64,000 bases of DNA from positions 1,488,001 through 1,552,000 of the forward strand of contig NZ_JAVSJA010000001.1 in NCBI RefSeq assembly GCF_032027425.1, in the 5' to 3' direction. Of the stretch, positions 1 to 7,756 are shown piece by piece. Each line of letters opens with the position of its first letter. Within the stretch, counting starts at the first letter, position 1. The notes below the pieces were generated by a model. It saw only the letters and a list, made by a program, of their open reading frames with translations. It had not been told where the DNA came from and searched no databases. The stretch is from Microcystis wesenbergii NRERC-220. Lineage in GTDB: Bacteria > Cyanobacteriota > Cyanobacteriia > Cyanobacteriales > Microcystaceae. The position numbers were made by a program, and so were the translations under genes.

Positions 1-1
1 T

Positions 2-304
2 AATCTGTTTAATCCGGCAAATATTGTTCCTGTAGGAGGTGTAGGTGCTTTTAGTGCAGGGGGATTAGCCTACATCGAAGATGGAAAAGAATATCGGCTA
101 CTTTATGATGGGGGTAAATATATGGGGTGTATACCAGGGTGTACTCCTGTTCAAAACCTGGATGTAAAATTAGTTCCTGAACCCTCCTCAACCGCTGGAC
201 TTTTAGCTATTGGCTCCTTTGGTGCATTAGGCGCAGCTTCAACCCTCAAACGCAAACTAAAATCATCCAAAACATCAGAAAAAGAAACCATAAAAGTAGG
301 CTAA
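2..304 (+). CDS. C-terminal end of a PEP-CTERM exported protein (5' end outside window)
   Basis: The frame is open from the first bases of the window to the TAA at 302-304, so this is the last 100 codons of a longer gene. It ends with a PEP-CTERM sorting signal: VPEPSS, then a hydrophobic stretch (GLLAIGSFGALGAA), then a basic tail (KRKLK). In this family the tail is recognised by an exosortase and the protein goes to the cell surface or extracellular matrix. No catalytic domain is visible in the part present. A near copy of its last codons and terminator lies at 1071-1187, beyond the TA pair. Confidence 0.8.
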   Translation, partial: NLFNPANIVPVGGVGAFSAGGLAYIEDGKEYRLLYDGGKYMGCIPGCTPVQNLDVKLVPEPSSTAGLLAIGSFGALGAASTLKRKLKSSKTSEKETIKVG

Positions 305-328
305 ATTGCTTACCAAAGTAGAATTAAT

Positions 329-359
329 GCCCCTTCATTCAGTCAGTTGAGGGGGTTTA
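329..359 (+). terminator. Terminator-like hairpin after the PEP-CTERM gene
   Basis: An imperfect inverted repeat (CCCCTTCA and TTGAGGGGG) is followed by TTTATTGT. The same hairpin recurs at 1152-1187. A TATAAT at 363-368 lies just after it and could be the -10 box of the TA pair that follows. Confidence 0.45.
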
Positions 360-400
360 TTGTATAATGGGGACATGATTAAATCAAGAGGATTTTGGTT

Positions 401-655
401 ATGCAACAGGTGACGATTGAGCTACCCACCACCATAATTAATGCTCTAGCCGCCTACAATCAAGAGCATAAGGTATCTTCTTCTGATACAGTACAAACGG
501 CTATAGAATCATTTTTAATAGCGAAAGGCTATTTATCCAAACCGAAAAAATCTTTTCACTTATCTCCCGCACCCAAAGGAAGTGGCTATACTGACACATC
601 CATCAATCATGACGCTGTTTTAGCCGAATTTACTCTGTCCCATAAATTACCTTAA
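401..655 (+). CDS. Antitoxin of a PIN-toxin TA pair
   Basis: A small protein of 84 residues directly upstream of a PIN-domain toxin and in the same direction. I chose ATG 401 over the TTG at 395 because AAGAGGA at 386-392 is well placed as a ribosome binding site. The N-terminal half (QVTIELPTTIINALAAYNQ) looks like a ribbon-helix-helix DNA-binding segment. The C-terminal half is polar and proline/serine-rich, as expected for a toxin-neutralising tail. Its role as antitoxin rests mainly on position. The pair is flanked by direct copies of a PEP-CTERM gene tail. Confidence 0.65.
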   Translation: MQQVTIELPTTIINALAAYNQEHKVSSSDTVQTAIESFLIAKGYLSKPKKSFHLSPAPKGSGYTDTSINHDAVLAEFTLSHKLP

Positions 656-664
656 GCTCAAATC

Positions 665-1063
665 TTGAAAGCGATTATTGCCGACACAACCCCCCTTTAC
701 GGAGCGATAGATACCAGCGATCAATATCATAGCAGAGCGCAAACAGAGCTAAGACGCATAGAATCGGAAGATTTAACAGTTATTATCTCTTTCCCCGTAT
801 ATATAGAAACTTACAGCTTGCTTCTATATAGATTAGGATTTGAACAAGCCACTCATTTCACACAAAATTGCTTAGAATCTGCTAATCTGATCAATCCGAC
901 AGAAGATCAGTATTTCGCAGCCATAGCAAAAGCTAAACAATTTCCTGATCAAACTATTACTATTGTTGATGCTTTGACTGCTATCATCTCAATCGAATTA
1001 GATCTACCTGTTTGGAGCTATGATTATCATTTTGATATAATGCGGGTGAAAGTATGGAGATAA
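665..1063 (+). CDS. PIN-domain toxin (VapC-like ribonuclease)
   Basis: A 132-residue PIN-domain protein. The acidic residues expected in the metal site are visible: D7 (ADTTPLYGAID), E48 (VYIETY), D102 (TIVDAL) and D120 (WSYD). PIN toxins cleave RNA, often tRNA, when their antitoxin is lost. The start is a TTG at 665, nine bases after the antitoxin stop, with only a weak upstream binding site; tight spacing of this kind is normal in TA operons. The length is usual for the family and no lesion is visible, so it is probably functional. Confidence 0.75.
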   Translation: MKAIIADTTPLYGAIDTSDQYHSRAQTELRRIESEDLTVIISFPVYIETYSLLLYRLGFEQATHFTQNCLESANLINPTEDQYFAAIAKAKQFPDQTITIVDALTAIISIELDLPVWSYDYHFDIMRVKVWR

Positions 1064-1070
1064 CCCTAAA

Positions 1071-1187
1071 GTGCCAACTAAAACCCTCCAAACCCTCAGA
1101 AAAGGAAACCACAAAAGTCTCCTAAAAAACATTAATAAAAAACTCGCAATCGCCCCTTTATTCAGTCAGTTGATGGGGTTTATTTTT
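1071..1187 (+). repeat. PEP-CTERM tail and terminator scar (copy of 240-360)
   Basis: The bases encode a degraded copy of the last residues of the gene ending at 304 (LKPSKPSEKETTKVS then a stop). The same hairpin follows, with CAGTCAGTTGA in its loop and descending arm. There is no gene body in front of it. It lies in direct orientation to the copy at 240-360, and the PIN TA pair sits between the two. Confidence 0.75.
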
Positions 1188-1436
1188 CCCCTTTATTAAC
1201 TTGATTAATAACAAATCCAACTTTAAAAACCCGCTCCCTTCTCCCCATTTTCCCGCTTTCCTATACCTTTTAAACAGGATTTATTAGGGTCAACAAGAGT
1301 CTTAGGGAGACAAATTAATCGATACTTTTGCCTCTTGCCTCTTGCCCCCCCGACCCCCCCGATGTCGGGGGGGGCGGGGGGGTGGGGTGGTCTTTCCTCT
1401 TGCCTTTTTCAATCTGTCCCTAAAAAGGTCTTAATT
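1188..1436. other. Intergenic stretch with heptamer repeats and a GC palindrome
   Basis: No gene seen. It holds tandem TGCCTCT/TGCCTTT-type heptamers (1324-1345, 1396-1407) and a C/G-rich palindromic run centred on GATGTCGGGGG (1346-1383). A similar palindrome lies at 30955-30990. Confidence 0.6.
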
Positions 1437-2336
1437 TTAGGGAAATACAGTTAAAGGAATCCATTCGTAGGTGTTGACAATGCCTTGAAAATAATCATTA
1501 ATAGTTTCTCTGGAATAGGGAACAACACCATCTTCACCAAACCAACGTTCATAAATTGTCACCGCTTGTTGTTGGTCACTAACGATCCCTTCCATGAATT
1601 TTAATAGGGTATAATTCACTGTATCGCGCCATTTAGAATCATTTTCGGGTAAAGTACAGGCATAGGATTCGTAGGCGTAGGGATAGGAGGGAACTATGGC
1701 TAAATTATTAGGATTTTTAGCGCTTTTCCTTAAGCCTTCTAGGGTAATGCCATCACTGGCAAAACCATCAATTTCTCCCGCTTCTAGTTTTTGTAAACCC
1801 TCGCCACGATTTTTAACTTTGACCAAAATAGCGGCGGGTTGTTGGGTTTTAATCACCGCTTCATTAGTAGTATTGGCAATCACTCCAATGCGTCTGCCTG
1901 CCAAGCTACCGATGTCATCGAGATTACTACCTTTGCGGGTGAGCAATTGAGTACCACTGGCAAAATAACTAACGGAAAAATCCACTTCATTTTCTCTTTT
2001 CCAAGTAAAAGTAGTGGAGCCACATTCGATATCTATAACCCCTGTTTTTAACTTTTCAAAACGATTTTGGGGAGTAATCTCAACAATTTTTAACTTAATT
2101 GGTTTTCCTAACTTCCGTTCGGTTTCTTTGCGAATTAACTCTAACATATCAAGGCTGTAACCCACCCACTTGCCCTGGGAGTTGACAAAACCAAAGGGAA
2201 TAGCATCTTTACGAGCGCCGGCAGTAATTACCCCAGTTTTTTGAATGCGATCGAAGATTGCTCCCGCAAGGCTAGAATGGTTACTGGTGAGGGTTAAAGC
2301 TACTGTCATCGTCATGACGGCAAGTGTACGCTTCAT
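1437..2336 (-). CDS. Periplasmic amino-acid-binding protein of an ABC transporter (family 3)
   Basis: The product is 299 residues with an N-terminal signal peptide (MKRTLAVMTMTVALTLTSNHSSLAG). The body is a bilobed family 3 solute-binding fold. Recognisable parts are GVITAGARKDAIPFGF near the start, WVGYSLDMLELI, and DIECGSTTFTWKRENEVDFS, which resembles the glutamate/aspartate (GltI-like) group. It would capture an amino acid in the periplasm for an inner-membrane importer. No permease or ATPase gene is next to it, so its partners must be elsewhere. The ATG at 2336 is preceded by GATTAGGAAA. Substrate is inferred from family resemblance only. Confidence 0.8.
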   Translation of the reverse strand: MKRTLAVMTMTVALTLTSNHSSLAGAIFDRIQKTGVITAGARKDAIPFGFVNSQGKWVGYSLDMLELIRKETERKLGKPIKLKIVEITPQNRFEKLKTGVIDIECGSTTFTWKRENEVDFSVSYFASGTQLLTRKGSNLDDIGSLAGRRIGVIANTTNEAVIKTQQPAAILVKVKNRGEGLQKLEAGEIDGFASDGITLEGLRKSAKNPNNLAIVPSYPYAYESYACTLPENDSKWRDTVNYTLLKFMEGIVSDQQQAVTIYERWFGEDGVVPYSRETINDYFQGIVNTYEWIPLTVFP

Positions 2337-2377
2337 TTTTTTTCCTAATCTGAAAGTGGCTCAAGTCTGGGACTGTT

Positions 2378-2584
2378 TCAGGAGACTGAGAGTTTCCCAG
2401 AGGAAGATTTTTCAGAGGAGATTGCTGGGGACAAAAAAAGAGGAGAGATGTTACTCTCTCCCCCTTTTAGTTTTTTCGACAACATTTTAAATTGTTTTTT
2501 CAGTTGTCGCTGTCGGGCCGAACCGCCCTTGCCTTTGTCGTTACGTCCCTGACGGCGGGGGGACTCCCATCGCTTAAGTCGCAT
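2378..2584 (-). CDS. Possible small basic protein, uncertain
   Basis: A minus-strand frame starting at ATG 2584 begins with a strongly basic stretch (MRLKRWESPRRQGRNDKGK, then ARQRQLKKQFKML). This composition looks selected, as in small RNA-binding proteins. After the GGE motif the frame runs straight through a good terminator at 2433-2461, and the residues after that do not look conserved. Either the true gene once stopped near the terminator and has been extended by mutation, or this is a chance frame. No family recognised. Confidence 0.3.
   Translation of the reverse strand: MRLKRWESPRRQGRNDKGKGGSARQRQLKKQFKMLSKKLKGGESNISPLFLSPAISSEKSSSGKLSVS
2433..2461 (-). terminator. Rho-independent terminator on the minus strand
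   Basis: Read on the minus strand: GGAGAGA, loop GTAACA, TCTCTCC, then a T-rich run. It lies inside the frame 2378-2584, about 40 codons after its start. Confidence 0.55.
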
Positions 2585-2680
2585 AGTTTTTAATTCCAAT
2601 TTAGTCAGTTATATTTACTGTAACAGGTTTAACGTCAGTTTGGGTTAAGGAATTGAAACTGTGACAACTCAGGCTCTCTG

Positions 2681-2760
2681 TCATACTAAATCCGGTTATT
2701 AAAAACTGATTATTTATTCCCCCTTTTGCCTTTTGCCTTTTGCCTCTTGCCTTTTGCCTG
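2681..2760 (-). repeat. Dispersed repeat with GGCAAAA/GGCAAGA heptamers
   Basis: On the minus strand this is a run of GGCAAAAGGCAAGA-type heptamers followed by AATCAGTTTTTAATAACC and GGATTTAGTAT. The same order of blocks occurs on the plus strand at 63783-63848. The GGATTTAGTAT block alone recurs at 3940-3950 and 42912-42922. Confidence 0.6.
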
Positions 2761-2776
2761 TCCTTATAAGTAGCCT

Positions 2777-3921
2777 CTAAGTACAGGACAAAAAGCTTGA
2801 AAAGTAGGCGGGAGTGGGGTTTTATGAGAAATAGCACTAATCTCGAAACCCCTATGAACCAGTATAATGCGTTGAAACAAGCTCTCAAACCTCATTTGCG
2901 ATGGCACGGAGCAAGACTCTCTTTCCTCGCTCTATTCTTACTGGCTCTGTTGAAAGTAAAAACCGTCAACCTCAAGGAATTAGCCCTAGGTTTTGAAGGT
3001 CGGGTATTGGTAGAGTCCCATTACAAACGATTACAACGCTTTTTTGGGGACTTCGAGATAGATTACCCTGAAATAGCTCGCATTGTAGTCCAGTGGCTCA
3101 ATATCCCTCAACCCTGGGTATTGAGTATTGACCGCACCAATTGGTCATTTGGTAGTCATCACTACAACATCCTCACAGTCGGCATTGTCCATGAAGGGGT
3201 AGCTATTCCCATTCTCTGGTGGATGCTCAAGAAGAAAAAAGGCAACTCAAACAGCGATGAACGGATGCGTTTTATTGAGGAGATGCTGAAGATTTTTCCT
3301 TCTGCGGAGATTCGTTGCTTGTGTGGAGACCGTGAGTTTATTGGGCTGGCGTGGCTGAGGTATCTTTTGCTTGAACCGATGCTGGCTTTCTGTTTAAGAA
3401 TTCGGGCGACAGACAAGATTGAGTACAATGGCAAGCGGTTGGCCGCCAAGGTTATTTTTGCCCATCTTGCCATTGGTGAATCTCAACGTCTGCAGGGGAG
3501 TTGTCTAATTTGGGGTTATCCCGTTTCTGTAGAGGCTCTTCGCTTACCCGATAATTCTTTGCTCATCGTCATTGGACAGCCCGATTGTCTGGGTCTGATT
3601 CAGGATTATGCCCAACGTTGGGGTATTGAAACTCTTTTTGGCATCTTTAAGACCCGTGGGTTTTGTCTAGAATCTACTCACTTTACTGACCCAAAACGTC
3701 TGCGTAAGCTTTTAGCCTTACTGACTTTAGCTTTGGTCTGGTCTCTCAAGACAGGATTGGAGATACATCATCTTAATCCAATTCCTATCAAGAAACATGG
3801 TCGCCGAGCAAAAAGCCTCTTTCGGCTAGGTTTAGACCACCTTCGTCATCTTATTCTCAATCCTTCATTACCTAACTTTTCTCTTTTTCTCCAGTCCTTA
3901 CATTTTTTGTCCTGTACTTAG
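2777..3921 (+). mobile_element. Complete IS4-type insertion sequence, 1145 bp
   Basis: The ends are perfect 18-bp inverted repeats: CTAAGTACAGGACAAAAA at 2777-2794 and its complement at 3904-3921. The element is flanked by a 9-bp direct target duplication, AAGTAGCCT, at 2768-2776 and 3922-3930. It holds one transposase gene whose TAG stop is the last three bases of the element. Perfect ends, perfect duplication and an open transposase indicate a recent insertion. Confidence 0.95.
2854..3921 (+). CDS. IS4-family DDE transposase
   Basis: About 355 residues from ATG 2854 (MNQYNALKQ); ATG 2824 is an alternative start. The likely catalytic triad is D93 in IDRTNW, D159 in CGDREF and E259 in GIETLFGIFKTRGF; the last carries the Y-(2)-R-(3)-E-(6)-K type context of IS4 transposases in modified form. 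The C-terminal part is basic (KKHGRRAKS). The protein cuts and joins the element ends during transposition. No frameshift or internal stop is visible, so it is probably active. Confidence 0.9.
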   Translation: MNQYNALKQALKPHLRWHGARLSFLALFLLALLKVKTVNLKELALGFEGRVLVESHYKRLQRFFGDFEIDYPEIARIVVQWLNIPQPWVLSIDRTNWSFGSHHYNILTVGIVHEGVAIPILWWMLKKKKGNSNSDERMRFIEEMLKIFPSAEIRCLCGDREFIGLAWLRYLLLEPMLAFCLRIRATDKIEYNGKRLAAKVIFAHLAIGESQRLQGSCLIWGYPVSVEALRLPDNSLLIVIGQPDCLGLIQDYAQRWGIETLFGIFKTRGFCLESTHFTDPKRLRKLLALLTLALVWSLKTGLEIHHLNPIPIKKHGRRAKSLFRLGLDHLRHLILNPSLPNFSLFLQSLHFLSCT

Positions 3922-4010
3922 AAGTAGCCTATGCTCAACGGATTTAGTATCACCCTGTGAGATGCTGAACTCTAGTTAACCAACCTTGTCCACCTAATTA
4001 GTATTTTCCC

Positions 4011-4637
4011 ATGCTTAGTCAGCAACTTTGGCACAGCCATCAAGATCTAGTGCAAGCTTGTCTAGAACACCCTTTTGTGCGAGGTATCGCCACAGGAGAG
4101 CTTAAACGGGACTGTTTCGCTTTTTATGTCGGTCAAGATGCTTTTTTTCTGGAATCTTTCGCCCGTGCTTACAGTATCGCCGCCGCTAAAGCTCCCGATT
4201 GGCAGGGATTCACTAGCTTTCATCGGTTAGCGGCAGGGGTATTAAAGGAATTAGAATTACATGAAAATTATGCTTTACAGTGGGGAGTTGACCTGAGAAA
4301 GGTTCAGCCCGCTAATGCCACCCGTCGCTATACGGATTTTCTTCTCGCTACCGCTTGGATGGGTGACATCGGTGCGATTGCTGTGGCGATGAGTCCCTGT
4401 ATGAGTCTTTATGCTTATCTAGGTCAACAATTAGCCTTAGAACCAATTTCTGAGAATCCCTATCAAGCTTGGATTGATAGTTATAGTGGGGATGAATTCG
4501 CCGCTTTAGCAAGCCAGTTAGAGGAATTAGCCGATAAATACGCCCTGATGACGAAAAATATCTCTTTATCCTATCGTTATGCCCTTAGTTGTGAACAGGA
4601 CTTCTTTAGTGCCGCCTACAGCCGGGGCAAATCTTAA
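4011..4637 (+). CDS. tenA: TenA/thiaminase II family protein
   Basis: The product is 208 residues with the all-helical TenA fold signature. It begins with LWHSHQDLVQACLEHPFVRGIATGEL, then FAFYVGQDAFFLESFARAYS, and has a cysteine in MSPCMSLYAYLG that matches the nucleophile of the TenA_C subgroup. TenA enzymes hydrolyse aminopyrimidines during thiamin salvage. The final conserved helix (YRYALSCEQDFFSAAY) is present, so the gene is complete. The neighbours are not thiamin genes. The IS4-type element ends 90 bp upstream and may have replaced its natural promoter region. Confidence 0.85.
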   Translation: MLSQQLWHSHQDLVQACLEHPFVRGIATGELKRDCFAFYVGQDAFFLESFARAYSIAAAKAPDWQGFTSFHRLAAGVLKELELHENYALQWGVDLRKVQPANATRRYTDFLLATAWMGDIGAIAVAMSPCMSLYAYLGQQLALEPISENPYQAWIDSYSGDEFAALASQLEELADKYALMTKNISLSYRYALSCEQDFFSAAYSRGKS

Positions 4638-4712
4638 AATTTTCCCGTCACAATGTTAAGAAATATAAATAACGCTAAGATTAAGGTAAGCAAAATCGTC
4701 ATTATAAGAATA

Positions 4713-5060
4713 ATGTTTCCTTCGCAACCCACCGAAAACGAACTCCTGAAAACTATCTTGGAACCTCTACTAGAGGATTTCACCCATTGGTTTTCCCGTT
4801 CCCGTCTCCTCCTCGAATCCGAGAGATTATCCTTTCTCAGCGTCGAGGAACAAAACGATTTATTAGCAAGAGTCAAAAACGCCCAACAGGAGGTAGCCAC
4901 GGCTCATTTACTCTTTAAAACCACAGGTGGTCAGGTGGGTATCGAGGCCAAGATGTTGTTGCCTTGGCATCAGCTGGTGGCAGAGTGTTGGGGGGTCAGC
5001 AGTCGTCGTCGTCGATTACAGGGTTGGGGAGAACATCAATCTCCTCAAACTGATGCTTAA
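4713..5060 (+). CDS. DUF2605-type small cyanobacterial protein
   Basis: About 115 residues from ATG 4713 (MFPSQPTENELLKTILEPLL). It resembles the cyanobacteria-specific DUF2605 family: a helical N-terminal half (LLEDFTHWFSRSRLLLESERLSFLSVEEQ) and a C-terminal part with FKTTGGQVGIEAKMLLPWHQLV. It is soluble and of unknown function. The next gene is a DUF2973-type protein, and I recall these two families occurring together in cyanobacteria. The in-frame upstream extension to 4653 has no good binding site, so I prefer 4713. Confidence 0.7.
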   Translation: MFPSQPTENELLKTILEPLLEDFTHWFSRSRLLLESERLSFLSVEEQNDLLARVKNAQQEVATAHLLFKTTGGQVGIEAKMLLPWHQLVAECWGVSSRRRRLQGWGEHQSPQTDA

Positions 5061-5159
5061 CCTGAAACTTTTTTGGTAAGCTAGAGAGTTGAGCGAATTT
5101 TTAGCATAAAGTTTTGGCAATTAGGAATATTCACACATAATTCATGGGAGACTCGGCCA

Positions 5160-5465
5160 ATGTTACATCTGCTCTATATCCTCGCCTTCACAGTTATCGC
5201 TTTTTTGACCATTAATAATTTAATTCGGAGTCTGATTACCGTCAGCATGGATTCCCAGAAACGTCCTGCTAAATCGGCTAATTCCTATAATCCCTACGGT
5301 TATCCCATGACTTCCCATCCGGAACTTTTGGACGAGGCCGGACAACTGATTAATGAACCTCTGTTAGTGATTCGTTCTCTCACTGTCGAAGATGCTCGTC
5401 AGCAGTTAGATGCCATTTATAATTCTTCTCCCAGTGCTACCAAAGAGCAAGATGAAGAAATCTAA
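5160..5465 (+). CDS. DUF2973-type small membrane protein
   Basis: The product is 101 residues with one N-terminal membrane segment (LLYILAFTVIAFLTINNLI). A soluble tail follows with SYNPYGYPMTSHPELLDEAGQLINEPLLVIRSLTVEDARQQLDAIY split over its length. This pattern fits the cyanobacterial DUF2973 family; function unknown. It lies downstream of the DUF2605-type gene and may be co-transcribed. Its TAA stop forms the start of the 6-bp duplication created by the MITE at 5469, so the insertion remade the stop codon. Confidence 0.7.
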   Translation: MLHLLYILAFTVIAFLTINNLIRSLITVSMDSQKRPAKSANSYNPYGYPMTSHPELLDEAGQLINEPLLVIRSLTVEDARQQLDAIYNSSPSATKEQDEEI

Positions 5466-5468
5466 TTG

Positions 5469-5682
5469 GGGTTGGCTGAATAAATCTAAAAATCTTGTTG
5501 GGTAAGACTTTGAGACCTTTTTGAAATCCAAAAGTGCTAGGCAAGAGGGTGATCAGGGGGAAAATTCAGGTGCTTTTTCCCCGAAAATTAGGTAATTGAC
5601 CTCCTCAAAATCGGTAAAACCCTACACCCCACACCCCACACCCCACACCCTGCCCCCACCAGCAAACTTTTTCAGCAGACCC
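5469..5682. mobile_element. MITE family A, copy 1 (214 bp)
   Basis: The ends are imperfect inverted repeats: GGGTTGGCTGAATAA at the left and, at the right, the complement of GGGTCTGCTGAAAAA. It is flanked by the 6-bp direct repeat TAATTG (5463-5468 and 5683-5688). The interior has no gene but contains tandem CACCCCA heptamers. It has the same length and structure as the copy at 52444-52657. Confidence 0.85.
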
Positions 5683-5696
5683 TAATTGGTTCTAGA

Positions 5697-6344
5697 ATGG
5701 CAGTCCTTGAAAACAGATATATTTATCTACACGGTTTTGCTTCTGGCACCCAATCAACAAAAGCACAATTTTTGAGGCATTGTTGGCAAAAGAGGGGTTT
5801 AGCAATGGAAATACCCGATCTTAACGGTGATGACTTTTCTAGCTTAACTCTCACTCGTCAGATTGTTCAAGTCGGCCAATTGATTGAACAATCTCAGCTT
5901 CCCGTTACCCTAATTGGTTCCAGTTTTGGCGGTTTAACGGCAGCTTGGCTGGCCGAAACTTATTTTCAGGTGCAAAGGCTCGTTTTATTAGCTCCGGCTT
6001 TTAATTTCGGGCCGATTTGGTTAGGACAATTGGGAGCAGAAACCCTAGCCAATTGGCAAAAATCTGGGAGTTTATCGGTTTATCACTACGGTTATCGTCG
6101 TTATCTGCCAATTGATTACAAGTTGATCGAGGACTTAGCCAATTATCCCCAAGAAAAGTTAATCAGGCAGCTCCCCACCCTAATTATTCATGGTCGTGCC
6201 GATGAGGTGATTCCCCTAGAAAATAGTCGCCATTATTGCATGAATCGCCCTTGGGTGAAATTAATCGAATTAGATAGCGATCATGCCCTTACCGATGTGA
6301 TGACGAGAATCTGGGCTGAAATACAATTATTTCTCAATTTTTGA
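5697..6344 (+). CDS. YqiA/YcfP-type alpha/beta hydrolase
   Basis: The product is 215 residues in the small esterase group of YqiA/YcfP. It starts with YIYLHGFASGTQSTKAQFL (oxyanion HGF-type motif). The nucleophile elbow is GSSFGG at about residues 78-83, the acid is in IIHGRADEVIP, and the histidine is in LDSDHALTD. It is probably a cytoplasmic carboxylesterase acting on short acyl or thioester substrates. MITE A ends only 14 bp before the ATG, so its promoter or binding site may now be partly MITE-derived. Confidence 0.8.
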   Translation: MAVLENRYIYLHGFASGTQSTKAQFLRHCWQKRGLAMEIPDLNGDDFSSLTLTRQIVQVGQLIEQSQLPVTLIGSSFGGLTAAWLAETYFQVQRLVLLAPAFNFGPIWLGQLGAETLANWQKSGSLSVYHYGYRRYLPIDYKLIEDLANYPQEKLIRQLPTLIIHGRADEVIPLENSRHYCMNRPWVKLIELDSDHALTDVMTRIWAEIQLFLNF

Positions 6345-6594
6345 CTAAAAAAGAACCCCCCCTTCGATCGGAAAAAGGGAGAGTTTTAGTATATTTGTAT
6401 GGGATTTTGAGAAGATTTTTCAGCTTCTAAGACAAGAGATTTTCTCCTGATATCTTGCCACTACCAAAGTCCGCGGATAGGAGATAAGCTAAGACGCATT
6501 TAAAGCGCTTATTCTTAAGATTAGCCGAATCTCCCCCAATCCCTTTACTGTTGCCTCTTGCAAGAGTGCCTCTTGGCTCGTCTCAACAAGCAAT
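6345..6594. other. Intergenic stretch with a dispersed repeat
   Basis: No gene seen. At its right end (about 6550-6610) is a repeat that, read on the minus strand, contains GCGCATTTAAATTGCTTGTT and then GAGGCA-type heptamers. Related copies lie at 30911-30950 and 63752-63806. Confidence 0.5.
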
Positions 6595-7155
6595 TTAAAT
6601 GCGCGGGCAGCTTACACTAGGATCGGGAGCGTTTTGAGGAGCAACTTCAGTAAAGGTTCTAGTTTCCGGGGGTAAAGCGGGAAGTCCCCAAGCGGGTTCT
6701 TTTTGGTTAAGTTCTCTTAAAAGTTGCGAGCGATTGCTGCTGGTGGCGATTTACGATTTTAGTTTTAAGCGGGAAACCCAATAGGGACGAGCTTTACCCA
6801 CATAAACTAATTTGCCATCTACCACTTGCAATAGTACATCGTCGCCACCCGTGGCATCCCCAGCAATACGAGCGGTGGTTCCGTCAGCAAAGTCGCCGTT
6901 GAAAATTTCTTTGCCATCCACTGTTACAAGTCTGATCAATTGGATGGACATAATACCACCCACGGTTCCCCGGACGCGACCTAGTATATAGTCACCGGGG
7001 TTGAGTTGCGGCTCACCTCTGTAGGTGTTATGGCCGCGCAGTTGACTGATCAGGATTTCGTTATTTTGCGGTTCTGCTTGTGCGGGTACAGCGCCAAGGG
7101 TAGTTAGGGCAACTAAACCGGCAAAACCAGCGACAAGGGAAATTTTGTTAAACAC
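6595..7155 (-). pseudogene. Exported protein with an in-frame stop; a 52-codon tail follows
   Basis: The main open part runs from GTG 7155 (MFNKISLVAGF, with GAGG just upstream) to TAA 6751-6753, giving about 134 residues. A signal peptide ends at AQA. The mature part is a small beta-rich domain (LNPGDYILGRVRGTVGGIMSIQLI). The same frame continues past the stop with protein-like sequence (SSNRSQLLRELNQKEPAWGL, then LPALPPETRTFTEVAPQNAP) up to TAA 6595-6597. The simplest reading is a nonsense mutation in a roughly 187-residue protein. If so, the short form may still be secreted. Family not recognised. Confidence 0.55.
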
Positions 7156-7170
7156 AATTACCTCAAGCAA

Positions 7171-7756
7171 AAAGTTAGTAAATTACCTAGAGACGTTCTA
7201 GATTATAACTTAGTTCCTAATTTTGTCTATATTGCGAAATATTTGTTTAATAATTTCTCGATCGAGCGGTTGGGGATTTAGTATCAGTTATCAGATTGCA
7301 GTTTTAAGTAGACAGTGTTAGGTGAAAACTTCGGGGTCTTCTGGACATCAGGTGAAAAATGTTCACCGTGTTACATAATGGTTATTAATGCTAGGGACAT
7401 AAGGCTTATAGCGGTAAGCGCTTGAGTGAGATACAGACCAAGCTTTGCCTAGCATGGTTTATAGCTTGTGACACTGTACCTAATACGACTGCACACCGCT
7501 ATAAGCTAGTGAGGTACACATATTTTTCTTCCCTTTTGACTTTTGCCTCTTGCCTTTTGCCTAAAACCCATAACTTTTGTACCTCAGCAGACTGAAAAAC
7601 GCTATATGCCCTTTTTTCGATAAGATAAGCTGATCACCTTAACTCCAATAGAACCAAACTTGGGAACTTTCTTTTCACTGATTACTGTTTACTGTTCACT
7701 GCTCACTGAAAAATTCCCCATTACCCTATTCCCTGAAAACCGGATGAAGCTAGGCT
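7171..7756. other. Gene-free stretch with degenerate repeats
   Basis: No gene seen. It holds a TGCCTCT/TGCCTTT heptamer run (7543-7562), a TTACTGTTTACTGTTCACTG low-complexity run near 7680-7710, and a weak inverted pair GTGAGGTACA / TGTACCTCA (7508-7585). The left part probably carries the promoter of the minus-strand gene starting at 7155. Confidence 0.5.
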
